A stretch of 64,000 nt of DNA, from positions 10,961,001 to 11,025,000 of the forward strand of contig JAZBRS010000059.1 of assembly GCA_037176725.1 (NCBI GenBank), in the 5' to 3' direction. Below the pieces are notes generated by a model. It was not told where the DNA came from. It saw nothing but the letters and a program-made list of their open reading frames with translations, and did not search any database. Position 1 is the stretch's first letter, and each line of letters starts with the position of its first letter. The position numbers and the translations under genes were made by a program. Source of the DNA: Posidonia oceanica. Taxonomy: Eukaryota > Streptophyta > Magnoliopsida > Alismatales > Posidoniaceae. Positions 9,601-19,763 of this stretch are shown piece by piece.

Positions 9601-12600
9601 GGAGCGACATGAAGACCGGGAGAACTCACCGGAGAAGACGACCTGACCGGAGCTGGTAATCGGAGCAGGAGGGCCGGGATCCTATTTCTAAGGGGCGGAG
9701 AAGCAGCACGGGAAGAAAAGAAGACTAAGGGAGTAAAGAATCACCTGAGCCTGCGTCTGAGTCGTCCTCCCGACGTCGATGGCTTCAGCAGTCGCCGGTG
9801 GAGGTCGTCCGGTCGCTGCGGGCGTCGTCAGCTGCTCGCGAAGGCTGGTGCTGCTTCAGAACATTCCTCCGGTGCTTCCCAGACGATCGGATGGAAGCTT
9901 CAGAGCTCAGGCGGCGATTCGGCACTTTGTGGGTTCAGACAGATGGCCGGAGGTCGGAGGGATTGTTCGCTGCACGTCGGACTGGATGGGACCCTCCGGG
10001 AGGTTGCTGGAGGTCCGATGAGGGGTTCTGGATGATTGGATTATGGTTCTGGAGAGTGTAGATGGAGATTGAAGGTTGGTCTGATTTCTGGTTCGAAGGA
10101 GGGGTAAGTGTTTGTGGTGAAGATTTCGGTCTGTGATGGAGGAGAAGGCTGAAGGCTAGGTGTTTCAGGAAGGTGGAGTTTAGGCGAATATCTGGGGAAG
10201 GTTTGGGAAGATGCGGTGGACTGTGGTGAAGGTAATTTCAGGAGGGATTGGAGTTGGCTTGCAGTTAGCTTCTGCGGTGGATTCAGGTGAATTGGTGGTG
10301 GTTCTGGGTGGTGAAAGGCCGTGGAAGGGTGGAGGAAGATTGCTGGGTTTCTGGGTGAACTTGGGGGATCAATTGGGAGAGGAATGGAGGCTTGAAGTGG
10401 TGCTGGGTTATTGGGAAAGAAGAAGAAGGGTCTGCTATGGATTTCAGGGGGAAAAGGAGAAGAATTGGGTTGGGAATGGCTCTGGAATGGGTGGCCTCTC
10501 TCCGGGAAGCCAAGAACTCTCTCAGGCTCTCTCCTACTGCTCTCTCTTCTCTGGAATTGGATGGTGAAGAGGAAGAAGGACGAATGGTCTCTCAGGTGGG
10601 GGAAGTTGGATTCTGGAATTGCTCTCTGGTTCGCTAACTGCTGGTTCTCTTTGATTGCTCACACCGATTGCCAACTGAAGATGGTTGCTGACGGACGAAG
10701 GTTTATATGAGGAGGAGCTGCCGGTACGTGCGCTGGAATTTTTGAATTCAACGGCGTCGCACTGCAGCTGAAAGGAGACGGATGCCGGCGAGACGACGGG
10801 CATTGAATGCCTCCCGGAAATGGTGCTGAGACAGGAGAGAGCGGCGAGCTGCTGTAGATGAAAGGATGGAAGACTTTGAATTCGAAAAAGGAGGAGGGAA
10901 GGCTATTGCTGGCCGCGGGAGAAAACCGGTGGAAAGAAAAACGCAGAAGGTTGAGGAAGAAGAAGGAAGAAGGAGGTCGGACTGTGGGCCGAAAAGAAAA
11001 AAAAAGAAATAAGGAAGAAAGGGAGAAGCGGGCTGACGGGCCTAGTAAGAAAAAAAGAAATAAAAATGAGAAGGAAGAAAGAAAGAGAGGGAAAAGAAGA
11101 GAAATAAAATAGGAAAAAAATAAATTAAAAATAAGTAGAAATATTAGGGTGCTTGTGCTGTGAATTAGGATCTTAATCAGATTTTTTAATGACTTCTTTT
11201 GGTTAATTAGTGTGGTTTAAATGGGTTTTGGGCTTGATTAGGGTTTTAGGGTTCTTTTTTGTTTTTAATTCATTTTCCATTTTGATTAAGTGTTTGCTAA
11301 ATCTTTTTAAATTGTTTTTTTAATTGTGTTTTTCTTGTTAAGTGCTTAGGATGTTAATTAGGATTTTTAAGATTTATTTTTAGGTTAATTAGAGTGGGTT
11401 TTGGGTTTCTTAGTTTTAGTCTTTTAGGTTTTTTTCTTTCTTAAGTCTTTTGAATTAGGTTTTCGATTTTTATTTGTTGATTTTTCTTGATGTTTTTTAA
11501 TTGGGTTTCTCTACTCTGATGGAGTGTTTTTAAGTCTTTTTAATGTATTTTTCATTTCCTTTTTAATTAAATTCTCAGGTTGTTTTTTCTTAGGTTTGCT
11601 AAGTTAGGCTTTTTCTTTCATTAATTACTTATCTTAGTGTATTAATTGTTTTAGCTTTTTTAGGGTTTGTTTTTTAATTCTTTTGATAGGGTTTTCAGTT
11701 TTGGTGGGTTTTGATTTTATTTTAGTTTTTTCCTTGATTTTTCAGTATTTTCTTTTTGGTTTGTTTTGCATTTTTTAGTTTGTATGTTTGATTTTCTTTT
11801 TAGCTTGATTTAGTTAAGTTTGGGTTTTTAATTGCTTGTTTAATGTTTTTTAATTGTTTTTCTTAGGGTTCTGATTTGTTTCTTTTATATTTTGGGGTTT
11901 TACAGATTTTTATGGGTTTTCATGGATTTTTGCAAGAGAAGGCAAAGGAAAAGAGAAGGAAGAAGGAAAAGGGAAAAAGAGGGAAATAAAAGGAAAAGAG
12001 ATAGGTTGGAGAGAAATGATTTTTTAAAATTAGGGAAAGTGTTAAAAATAAAGTAAAAATAGGAATAAGATAGAGGAGGGATAGAAGTACAAAGGGGGCC
12101 CACAGCCAGGCCAGAAAAAGGGCAAGAGGGTGATGAAAAGAGAGATGATAATCAGGAGAGAGAGAGGAGAGAGAAAATGATAATCCCAGAGAGAGAAAAG
12201 GATAATTTGGATGAAAGGGGGTCTTAAGGGTCTTGGAATGGGGTGAAAATTGGTGAGTGGGTAGTCTAGGATTTGAGGTGTTGGTCCTGAAGTTTTGGTT
12301 TGATTCTAAGAAGGTTTTGGAGGGGTTTCAAGGTGTAGGAAAAGGGGAGTTTTGCCTAGGTTTTCTAGGGTTTTTAGGAATGGTCTAGGTTTGGAAATTT
12401 CTGGGTTCTTGGGTAGGCTTGTTAAGTGAGTGTTGGTGGGTTTTCCTATGGGTTTTGATTAGGTTTTGAGCTTGGGAAGAGGGGTAAAGGCTGGGGTCAA
12501 GTTTGCTGGTTTTGGAGGGTAAAGAAGAGGATTAGGGTTTGGTTTTGAGTCCAGCAATCACCAGGAGGGCTCCAAGGATCCAAGCCTGCCAAGATGGGGT

Positions 12601-12607
12601 GTCAACA
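6671..12607 (-). repeat. 3' LTR of element A, 5937 bp
   Basis: In sense it starts TGTTGACACCCC at 12607 and ends GGGATCGCTACA at 6671. Sense order: a C/T-rich segment (12.5-11.9 kb); a strongly asymmetric A-rich segment that reads T-rich on the plus strand (11.15-11.9 kb); a GC-rich segment (9.3-10.9 kb) with a TATA-like box; a segment with recurring aggacctatatgcaaa-type motifs (8.3-9.2 kb); a CGTTTTGCGTGC minisatellite (7.3-7.56 kb); and two blocks shared with LTRs B, D and E (6.93-7.26 kb). The short open frames inside it lack domains. Confidence 0.95.
7290..7565 (-). repeat. LTR minisatellite of element A (3' LTR copy)
   Basis: About ten diverged units of roughly 27-30 bp are centred on GCACGCAAAACG (sense CGTTTTGCGTGC). 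The 5' LTR copy is at 20385-20660. Element B has the same core at the same LTR position in about 50 units. Units close to a multiple of three keep open frames on both strands, which are not genes. Confidence 0.75.
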
Positions 12608-12675
12608 GATGCCCCTCCCTGAGCAAGGTCAAGCGGAGCGAGGCCGCTGCTCAGGGTTGACAAGACACCCCATCT
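12592..12675 (-). other. Polypurine tract of element A with bracketing stem structure
   Basis: Sense strand: the tract GGGAGGGGCATC (12619-12608) precedes the 3' LTR. AGATGGGGTGTC in the 3' untranslated region (12675-12664) pairs perfectly with GACACCCCATCT of the LTR (12603-12592). An inner 8-bp stem, CCCTGAGC (12656-12649) with GCTCAGGG (12624-12617), ends at the tract. Element B has AAAT/ATTT where A has AGAT/ATCT, a compensated change. Confidence 0.7.
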
Positions 12676-13495
12676 GACCGACGGGAGCAGCGGGTTGCTA
12701 TGGGCGTGAGCTACTTATTCGGCGGATGCACCGAAGATCATAGCTCGTTGCCGCAATGCAAGATGCTAGGTGCAGATGGATGAATGCTAAGTGTGTAAAT
12801 GATATGCTTATGCTAAAGCTTACTGCGCTGTACTCCTCTAGGGGAAAGCGAGATGGTGCATGCACACGGGAGGGTAGAAAATGCAATGCAAGATCACCGG
12901 ACAATACTTCGGGAGAGTCGGGCGAGGGGGTGCGCTGAGCGGTGTGCAGCTCTAGCGCGGGGGCGCCGTTTGCCAAGCTTCTGCTGTAGGCATAGGCGAT
13001 GCAAGTGCTGAAAGTAAAGGCTGGAAAGTAAAGTGCTGAGAAGTAAAGTATTGAGAAGTAAATATGCTGTGGATGTGCATGCGGTGGCGGGCGCGGGCCC
13101 GGGAAGGCGAAGTGCAGAAGTTGGTGTAAGGACCACAGAGGAGCAGCAGCGCAATAAGGGTGCAATGTTATGCAATGTTATGCAGTGGAATGCAGGGTAT
13201 AAACAGCGGAGCGCTGGGCATACGGAACCAGGAAAATGATCCCAAGGCCGCATACTACTGCGAGTATCATCCAAGGCCGGCAAGCTGCGAAAGTCATGCG
13301 GGTGCCGAGGATGATACCTAAGGCAATACACGAGCCAGGGGTTCGATTCCCAAGCACGCCATGTCCGTGCAATGATGAAATGCAATACTAGGACTGACTC
13401 TACGGAGAACACAATGAAGCTATATGATGTTATGCAATGCAAATGCTGATGATCTGCCATGATATGCAACAGAATGCTATTTACTCTACAATGAA
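12676..13495 (-). other. 3' untranslated region of A, part next to the polypurine tract
   Basis: The first about 130 bp next to the polypurine tract closely matches element B 57195-57310 in sense orientation (cggcaacga, then ttcggygcatc and gccgaataagt motifs). The rest (12.8-13.5 kb) is unique, non-coding and rich in tgcaatg motifs. The 191-codon and 155-codon open frames on this strand overlap each other in different frames and have no recognised domain. Confidence 0.6.
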
Positions 13496-13502
13496 ATGCG
13501 GT

Positions 13503-13800
13503 GATAAGTTAACGGACCTATCGCCGGATAGTTAGGGCTATCAGCCCGCTGAGGAGTTAACGGACTCGTCACCGGATAGTTAGGGCTATCAGCCCAAATG
13601 AGGAGTTAACGGACTCATCACCGGATAGTTAGGGCTATCAGCCCGAATGAGGAGTTAACGGACTCATCGCCGGATAGTTAGGGCTATCAGCCCGAATGAG
13701 GAGTTAACGGACTCATCACCGGATAGTTTGGGCTATCAGCCTGAATGAGGAGTTAACGGACTCATCGCCGGATAGTTAGGGCTATCAGCCTGCTGAGGGT
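13503..13800 (-). repeat. Tandem stem-loop array of element A, 49-bp units
   Basis: Six units of about 49 bp each contain two potential hairpins in the sense RNA. One is GATGAGT-CCGTTA-ACTCCTC (one mismatch); the first unit has GATAGGT with ACTTATC, paired through a G-U. The other is GATAG-CCCTAA-CTATC. The unit occurs again with changed stems at 13996-14290 and 15736-16035. Confidence 0.8.
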
Positions 13801-13915
13801 GGAAAGGGGGCGGGATACCGAGCCAGGCAGAGGCCCAGAGATGCTCCCGCGACAGTTGGGGATGTCAGCCCAAATGAGGATGGGAATGGGGTACCGAGGG
13901 GGAGCAAACAAGATG

Positions 13916-13942
13916 CCCCTGGTATCAGGATGATACCAGGGG
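13916..13942 (-). other. 27-nt perfect inverted repeat
   Basis: Two 11-nt arms (CCCCTGGTATC and GATACCAGGGG) enclose a 5-nt loop. A second copy at 14086-14112 has one arm change that reads as a U-G wobble in the sense RNA. Element B carries the same palindrome at 54838-54864. GC-rich ends and a short loop suit a stable RNA hairpin; a terminator role is not implied. Confidence 0.75.
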
Positions 13943-13995
13943 ACAGTCAAAGTACTCCTGGTACCGAAATGTGATGATGGATAGACGAATGGATG

Positions 13996-14290
13996 ATAGG
14001 TTGACGAACCTATCGCCGGGCAGTTAGGGGTGTCAGCCCGAATGATGATGAGGGGGACGATACCATAGGGCAGCCGAAAAAGATGCCCCTGGTATCAGAA
14101 TGATACCAAGGGACAGCCGAAGCGCCCCTGGCACCAGAATGCAAAGGTGGATGAGCGAGTGGATGGATGATAGGTTGACGAACCTATCGTCGGGCAGTTA
14201 GGGGTGCCAGCCCGAGGATGATAGGTTAACGGACCTATCGCCGAGCAGTTAGGGTTGCCACCCCGAATGCAAAGGATGAGGGATGCGAAT
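13996..14290 (-). repeat. Dispersed stem-loop units of element A
   Basis: Three units (about 13996-14042, 14170-14216, 14219-14268) carry the perfect 7-bp stem GATAGGT/ACCTATC with a 6-nt loop. The accompanying small stem has changed to GACA/TGCC, GGCA/TGCC and GGCA/TGCT. They flank the second 27-nt palindrome at 14086-14112. Confidence 0.7.
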
Positions 14291-14299
14291 GGATACATA

Positions 14300-15735
14300 G
14301 AAAACGGGAAACCCCCCGTGGTGGGTGTGCAATGGTCTCAGCGCGGGCATGCTTCGTAGCATCACGAGGTGACGAACGAGGGACATGCCGGTCATCAAGG
14401 ACCTACCCAACGCGGTGGGCGGCAAAACTTTGAAAAACGCGGAGCCTCTGAGCGAGGTCAGGCAAAAGTGCTCATCCTTGACTCCAGTTTTCGAAAACAG
14501 AGAGGAAAGAAGGTGATAGTATATTACAGCATGCATTTTTTGGTGGCTTTGGACTCAAAAGCAACTGCCAAGAGGGTGCTTCTGCACTTCCTGACTCAGG
14601 AGACTCGATCCTCGAGCAGCGCCATGCCGAGTTGTGGTCGGTGGCTCTCTTTCTCACTCTTGGCTCAGGACGAGGCTTTGGCTTCGCAGAGAATAGCCTT
14701 TGGCTGCAGGTAGGTAGCAGAAGCGTTGGATGCAGCTTCACAGCCTCCGTCTTAATTCCTCGGGGACCGACTACCGCTTTTGACACTCACAGGATGATGT
14801 TTCTTTTCCCCTCATGAGTGATTGGATCTGCATCTAGCCTTCTTGGAAATGAGTGTTGTCTGCACAGGGGTTGGAGCGTGCTGCTGCGCTCGGAGGGTGG
14901 GGCCAGGTCCTCCATATATGATGTCTTGTGCAGTTGCCATTGTGGCGCTTGATGCTGATAGCTGAGGTGGCTTAGACGCTCGTCCGAATCACTCCTCTCA
15001 TGAGCGCCTTCTTTCTTCAACTTCTTTCTTCATTTTTCTTTTGTGCTCAGCATGCATTTCAAGTTATCATATTCTTTTGCTCACATGATCTCTATTCTTT
15101 TGGATATGCATGACTTCGCCCTCTTGGGGTAGCAGTCTCTGATGAGGCATTAAGGGTTCGGCTGATCTGCGTACACCCTCAGCCTCCGCAATGTGTGCTC
15201 ACAGTCTCTGGCTATGCTCCGCTCTGCTTCGGTCCTCTCCGTGTTCGGTGGACTCTCTTGATAGGGTAGATCCTGCTTGTAGTGTTCTGAAACTCAGCGG
15301 GATGCTCTATTCTGCTCTCAGTCTCACTTTGTGGCCACATGCAAGAGATGGCGCTGCTCGGGTGAGACCTGCCTGAGACTGTCGCTGCTTGACATCCTCT
15401 AGGCGCTGCTTGCTTGTCCATAGCCAGGTTTCTGATTATACAAATGTTTATGGGTTTTGTATTTTTTAGAAGGGAAGGGACAAGCGTGTTTTTAGGTTTT
15501 TGCATTGGTTTTGTACTTTTTATGGTTTTTCAGGTTTAAGAAAACATAAAAGGGAAAATCAACAGCAATGCGAGAAAATATTTTTACGTTTTTTGATTTT
15601 CTTGATTGATGATTTTTTTGGCGTTTTTGCTTTACAGGATGCATGAAATGACATGTATGTGGAAGGTGATATGCATGATGATAGATATGTACAGGATGGC
15701 ATGAGTGCATGAGATGATAGCTATGTGCAGAGGAA
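14300..15735 (-). other. 3' untranslated region of A, unique part
   Basis: This 1.4 kb lies between two stem-loop arrays. I see no protein domain on either strand; open frames reach only about 115 codons and share nothing with element B. It may be transcribed spacer of the element or what remains after loss of pol. Confidence 0.4.
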
Positions 15736-16035
15736 GGTGATAGGTTGACGGACCTATCGCCGAATAGTTAGGGATATCAGCCCGAATGATAGGTTAACAG
15801 ACCTATCGCCGAGCAGTTAGGGTTGCCAGCCCAAATGACAGGTTAACGGACCTATCGCCGAATAGTTAGGGATATCAGCCCGAATGATAGGTTGACAGAC
15901 CTATCGTCGAGCAGTTAGGGTTGCCAGCCCGAATGACAAGTTAACGGACCTATCGCCGAATAGTTAGGGATATCAGCCCGAATGATAGGTTAACAGACCT
16001 ATCGCCGAGCAGTTAGGGTTGCCAGCCTGAATGAT
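15736..16035 (-). repeat. Tandem stem-loop array of element A, alternating unit types
   Basis: Six units of about 49 bp alternate between two types, giving a 98-bp higher-order repeat. One type has the small stem GATA/TATT, the other GGCA/TGCT; both are closed by a G-U in the sense RNA. Each follows a 7-bp GATAGGT stem whose other arm is ACCTATC, ACCTGTC or ACTTGTC, all pairable with wobbles. Confidence 0.8.
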
Positions 16036-16194
16036 GATGAGATGGATGCAAGAAGCAGAAGAGATGCATGCTTTTTAATGAGTTTTGTTAATTTTATACT
16101 TTTTATGATTTTCAGGCAAGGCGAGAAACCAAAAAAAAAACAAAACAAAACGGAAAGAAAAGACAAAGTAGAAAACAAAAGAGAGGTTAGAAGG

Positions 16195-16204
16195 ACTTAC
16201 CTGG
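16195..16204 (-). promoter_or_regulatory. Consensus 5' splice donor after gag of element A
   Basis: In sense the bases read CCAG|GTAAGT, an exact plant donor consensus, about 130 bp after the gag stop. Ogre elements are known to have an intron between protease and RT, so this may be a remnant of that donor. No matching acceptor was identified. Confidence 0.45.
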
Positions 16205-16335
16205 ATGGCGCTGCGCCTGGTCGTGCTGTCGACGTTGCCATTGCATCTCCTAGCGCCCCTCGGACGAGATAGGGAGGATGGGAGAAGATGATCGCGCCGA
16301 TGGGACCAGAAGGATCCATCGGAGCAGAGCGGGAT

Positions 16336-18069
16336 TCAGAAAAGATTGGGGTAACTCCTCGAGGTTCCGGCGGAGGAAGGATTGGCTATACTAGGGCGTG
16401 CAAGTGCAAGTGCAGGTGTATGTGCATGTGCATGCTCCTGCTCGCCAACGCTGATGATCCTGCGGTCGATCAGGCGTTGAACGGTATCCTGGAGAGCGAG
16501 GCAGTTGTCCGTCGAGTGCCCGGTGGCCCGATGGAAACTGCAGAACTGATCCGTATCATGCCACCACGGAGGGGGGTTTGGTGACGGACGGACAGCCGGG
16601 AGTCTCAGGAGCGACTCAACTTGAGGGAAGATGACACTCAGTGGTCCGGGGAGAGGCGTGTAATGACACTCAGCCCGACGAGGTCGTCTTTGCCCTGGGT
16701 GGAGTCCTTGCCGAGCAGGTGCGACGTGATGCACGGGCTCGACGGTGGCAGTGTGCTCAGTGGGTGCAAAATTAGGTGCGTGCTCTAGCGGAAAAGGGTC
16801 TAGTTGACTCTCTGCATAGGCAGGCTCTTCGGGAAGATCGACACATAACTCGGAGAGCTGTTCGGAGAGGTCCGGAGTGGAGCTGTTGTTGTTGTTGCTG
16901 CGGTGATTGCCGGAAGTGTTGGCCTGCCTAGCCAATGCAGAAAGTGCGGGGAAATGCCCACTTCGCAGCGAGCTTTCCACGCGGACACCAGCCCTAATCA
17001 GCGATGCATGACTAGTGATGTGCTGAATGCAAAGCAGAGTCCCAATCACTGGCAGCGCCCCTTTAACAATCATCTCAATAGAATCCTCCTCGGAGGGTTT
17101 ATCTTTGACTTGGGCGGCTAAGGAACGCCAGCGACCGACATACTCCCCGAATGGCTCTTGGGGTCTCTGCCGGATGGCGACGAGATCCTCCCTCTTGGGG
17201 ATCAGGTCGAGATTGAAAGCATACTGCTCAAGGAAGGCTTGAGAAAGATCCATCCAAGTTCGAACCGTGGCCATGTCAAGGGAAGTGAACCACTTGAGCG
17301 CGGAGCCGGTCAAACTCTTCTGAAACAGGCGGATAAGGAGCCTTTCATCAGCCTGAAGCTGAGCAAGGTCTCCACAGTATGCCTTCAGATGCGAAATAGG
17401 GCAGCCTTTACCATTGTATTTATCGAAGACCGGGATGCGGAACTTCGAAGGGAGTGCGGCCTCGGGAAAGAGACAAAGGTCGCGAAACTGGTAAGACTGG
17501 TGGTCCTTGCCCTGCACTAGACGTAGTGCTTTCTCCAGAACGTCCATCCTGTCATTGATGGGGTCTGGATTGGCTGCCATAGGAAGTGAGGCAACAGGGG
17601 CAGGGACCACATACGCCGAGTGGGTCGCACCTAAGTGCTCCTCCGGATCTACCATCACGTCGCCTGGTGGAGCAACGGGATGGCCGGCGTATCCGTGCGT
17701 GCGTGCTGTGTAGGCAGGAAAGTATGCTGGGTTCTGAACCTGATGCAAGGGAGATGGATGGGCAATATGCTGTGTAGTGCGATGTGCAGATTGTTGGAGC
17801 AACGGTTGCTGCACAGGCACGATGCCGAGCAGTGAACCAGTGGGATACCGTGCTCCAACCAGTCCAAGAGACTGATCACCAGAAAAGGGAGTTGTATGCA
17901 GTGCATGGTGTTGTGCAGAAGCAGGAGATAGATGCCGCGCCCTCATCACTGGAGCAGTGTGTAGCTGGGGCGATGGTCTGGGCGGGAGTGCAGTGTGTGC
18001 AACAGCAGGCCGCAGAGGAACCTCAGGGGCAATAGGAATACAAGAGGGTCGAACTGATAGAGCTATACC
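16336..18069 (-). CDS. gag: Gag of element A (main part)
   Basis: Structural capsid-type protein of the retrotransposon. The frame is open from the codon after an in-frame TAG (18072-18070) to TGA at 16336; the first ATG is at 17949 (537 codons). Order from that ATG: a Pro/His/Ala-rich N-terminal part (1-160); a retrotransposon Gag domain (about 165-335) with LLIRLFQKSLTGSALKWFTSL and the typical plant Ty3 end (EYVGRWRSLAAQVKD); a Ser/Asn spacer; and a zinc-knuckle-like motif near 473-487 (FCSFHRATGHSTDNC, C..H....H...C). It aligns along its length with element B Gag but stops shortly after the knuckle, where B continues into protease. The natural stop and missing pol make this a gag-only element. 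It is probably translated together with the upstream part at 18070-18480. Confidence 0.88.
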   Translation of the reverse strand, partial: GIALSVRPSCIPIAPEVPLRPAVAHTALPPRPSPQLHTAPVMRARHLSPASAQHHALHTTPFSGDQSLGLVGARYPTGSLLGIVPVQQPLLQQSAHRTTQHIAHPSPLHQVQNPAYFPAYTARTHGYAGHPVAPPGDVMVDPEEHLGATHSAYVVPAPVASLPMAANPDPINDRMDVLEKALRLVQGKDHQSYQFRDLCLFPEAALPSKFRIPVFDKYNGKGCPISHLKAYCGDLAQLQADERLLIRLFQKSLTGSALKWFTSLDMATVRTWMDLSQAFLEQYAFNLDLIPKREDLVAIRQRPQEPFGEYVGRWRSLAAQVKDKPSEEDSIEMIVKGALPVIGTLLCIQHITSHASLIRAGVRVESSLRSGHFPALSALARQANTSGNHRSNNNNSSTPDLSEQLSELCVDLPEEPAYAESQLDPFPLEHAPNFAPTEHTATVEPVHHVAPARQGLHPGQRRPRRAECHYTPLPGPLSVIFPQVESLLRLPAVRPSPNPPPWWHDTDQFCSFHRATGHSTDNCLALQDTVQRLIDRRIISVGEQEHAHAHTPALALARPSIANPSSAGTSRSYPNLF

Positions 18070-18480
18070 CTACAGTGTGTGGGCAAGGTCCATCAGGTGC
18101 CGATACCGCGCTTCAGCGGACCCGTGAGTGGGAACACTGAATTGCAGAATAGGCCGGGAGGCAGACTCAAGAGATTGAGAACCTAAAGCAAAGGTCGTCG
18201 CAGTGGAAGGGATGTCGAGAACGACATATCCCAAGGACGAAGGAGTCAGAGGCGCCTCTGGAACGCAAGGGGCGGTCATCGAGACAGATTCGACGACCGG
18301 ATCCAGAGTGGCGCAAGTTTGCCAAAGACCCGCAGCAGAAGGGAGTGCCCTAGACGCTTGAGGATCGAATCCTGGTGTCATAGAGGGCACAGAGCGAACA
18401 GAAGTGAAATCCAGAGGAACGCAAGTGGTAAACCCCTCCGAATCATTGGTAAAGTGGAGCCCACCGACAGACTGGGCCAT
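18070..18480 (-). CDS. N-terminal Gag extension of element A, ends in conserved amber codon
   Basis: 136 codons beginning MAQ, in the same frame as the downstream gag and separated from it only by TAG. The protein is Pro/Ser/Thr-rich without a recognised domain. It aligns with the N-terminal part of element B (43279-43707): both start MAQ and share the blocks P(S)VTPGF/SMTPGF, VVES/VAES, EAPLTP, LQFSVPT and a C-terminal QLMD/HLMD, with the stop at the same codon. Conservation across two families indicates a real coding region. It could be a separate small protein, or the N-terminus of Gag made by readthrough. Confidence 0.7.
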   Translation of the reverse strand: MAQSVGGLHFTNDSEGFTTCVPLDFTSVRSVPSMTPGFDPQASRALPSAAGLWQTCATLDPVVESVSMTAPCVPEAPLTPSSLGYVVLDIPSTATTFALGSQSLESASRPILQFSVPTHGSAEARYRHLMDLAHTL

Positions 18481-19745
18481 TGCTGACTGAGTCTAAGTGA
18501 GCAGAAACTGCGACGAGAGAGAAAGAAGTAAAGCCTAAAGAAAGCTACCGCCAGAAGTGACAAGTAGCTCAGAGGAAGGACGCTCAGAGTCCAGGCAGCG
18601 GATCCCGCACGTACCTGCAAAAGAGTAAAGATGTTAGAGGTTGTATGCAATAAAGAGTTATTAGGGGTGGCATGAATGGCATACATGCAAGTGAATGTCC
18701 TAAGATGCGCTCTCTCACCATGCAAGTCCTGAGCAGATGACCTACTAGGACACACTCAAGGGTAGTGGGTTTAGACAGACTCCAGGTCAGAAAAAGCAGG
18801 TTCCCTGTCGAACTCCTGGCCCAAAGCTCAGGTAATAACAGGGTGGTGCGTTGGTGGCCTCTACCCCGCCAAAGCGTGGGTGGTACCCTCTACTAACACC
18901 GACACGACCCCCGGACAAGGGGGGACAGACCGACTGACTCGTGCCACGCTCAAAGCGGTGGAACAAGGGGCCGGGACTGTCCTTCGCAGACTGTGGGTGG
19001 ACTCAGAAGAGAGAATGCATGCTTTCTAAGATGAATCAATCATGCAAGATGCTTTAGAGTCTTTTACTTGCGTTTTATTAACCAGAAAGGGGGAAAATTG
19101 CAAGTTATTGGCTCTAGTTGTGCTTAGAAGTTATTGTTTAGCTTTATTGTAGCTTTAAGATTAAGCAAAAGGGAGAGCAAACATGTTTCTACTGTCCTAG
19201 GCATGGCATGTGCGAAAGGGAAGAAAATCAATCCAACATGGCAGGCAAACAATCATACGACACAACAAAAGGCAAGTGCATGGCATGTGCGAGTGTTTGT
19301 GAGCATAATGGTGAAGAAAAACATTCATCGAGTCAAAAAGCATGTATGCAAGGCATGTGCGTGCGTAGTGACATAGCAAAGGTGTAAAAGAAGCATTCAA
19401 CATTCAAAAAGCATGTATTGTTGCCAAACAAGTATGTAGACATGCAATGTGCGATAACTAAAGCAGTAATAAGCAAGGCAAGGAAAATAAAGGCAAGTAA
19501 GCTGTAAAGGAAGTAAGAGCATAAGCAAGACAATAAGTAAATAAACAAGCAGAGAAGCAAAGTCAAGCGAAAGGGAGCGCAAGCCGAGGCGAAAGAGGTG
19601 CAAAACCTAAGCAAAGTAGCCACAAAGCGACTTTCTAGGAGTTTGCACAGAAAAACGAGCAAAGCAGACAAAGAAGGCACACAAGGCAGGCAAAACTGCG
19701 AAAACAGGCGAGCAAAAAGCCGGGAACGAAAGCCAGAGTCTAGCA
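18481..19745 (-). other. 5' leader of element A
   Basis: Untranslated region between PBS and the gag N-terminal start. About 18775-18990 is strikingly similar to element B 42725-42960 (sense GTCAGTCGGTCTGTCC, GGTGTTAGTRGAGGGTACC, CTTTGGCGGGGTAGAGG, CCACCAACGCACC), well above the similarity of the flanks. A good 3' splice acceptor, CTCTTTTGCAG|GTACG, is at about 18616-18617 with a pyrimidine tract before it. The part next to the PBS (19000-19745) has no recognisable feature. Confidence 0.6.
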
Positions 19746-19763
19746 TCCCCAGCAGAGTCGCCA
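19746..19763 (-). other. Primer-binding site of element A
   Basis: In sense TGGCGACTCTGCTGGGGA, one base after the LTR end. Element B has the same site with one difference (TCC for TCT). Ogre-type elements have this class of PBS, reported as complementary to a tRNA-Arg; I could not check the tRNA. Confidence 0.85.
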
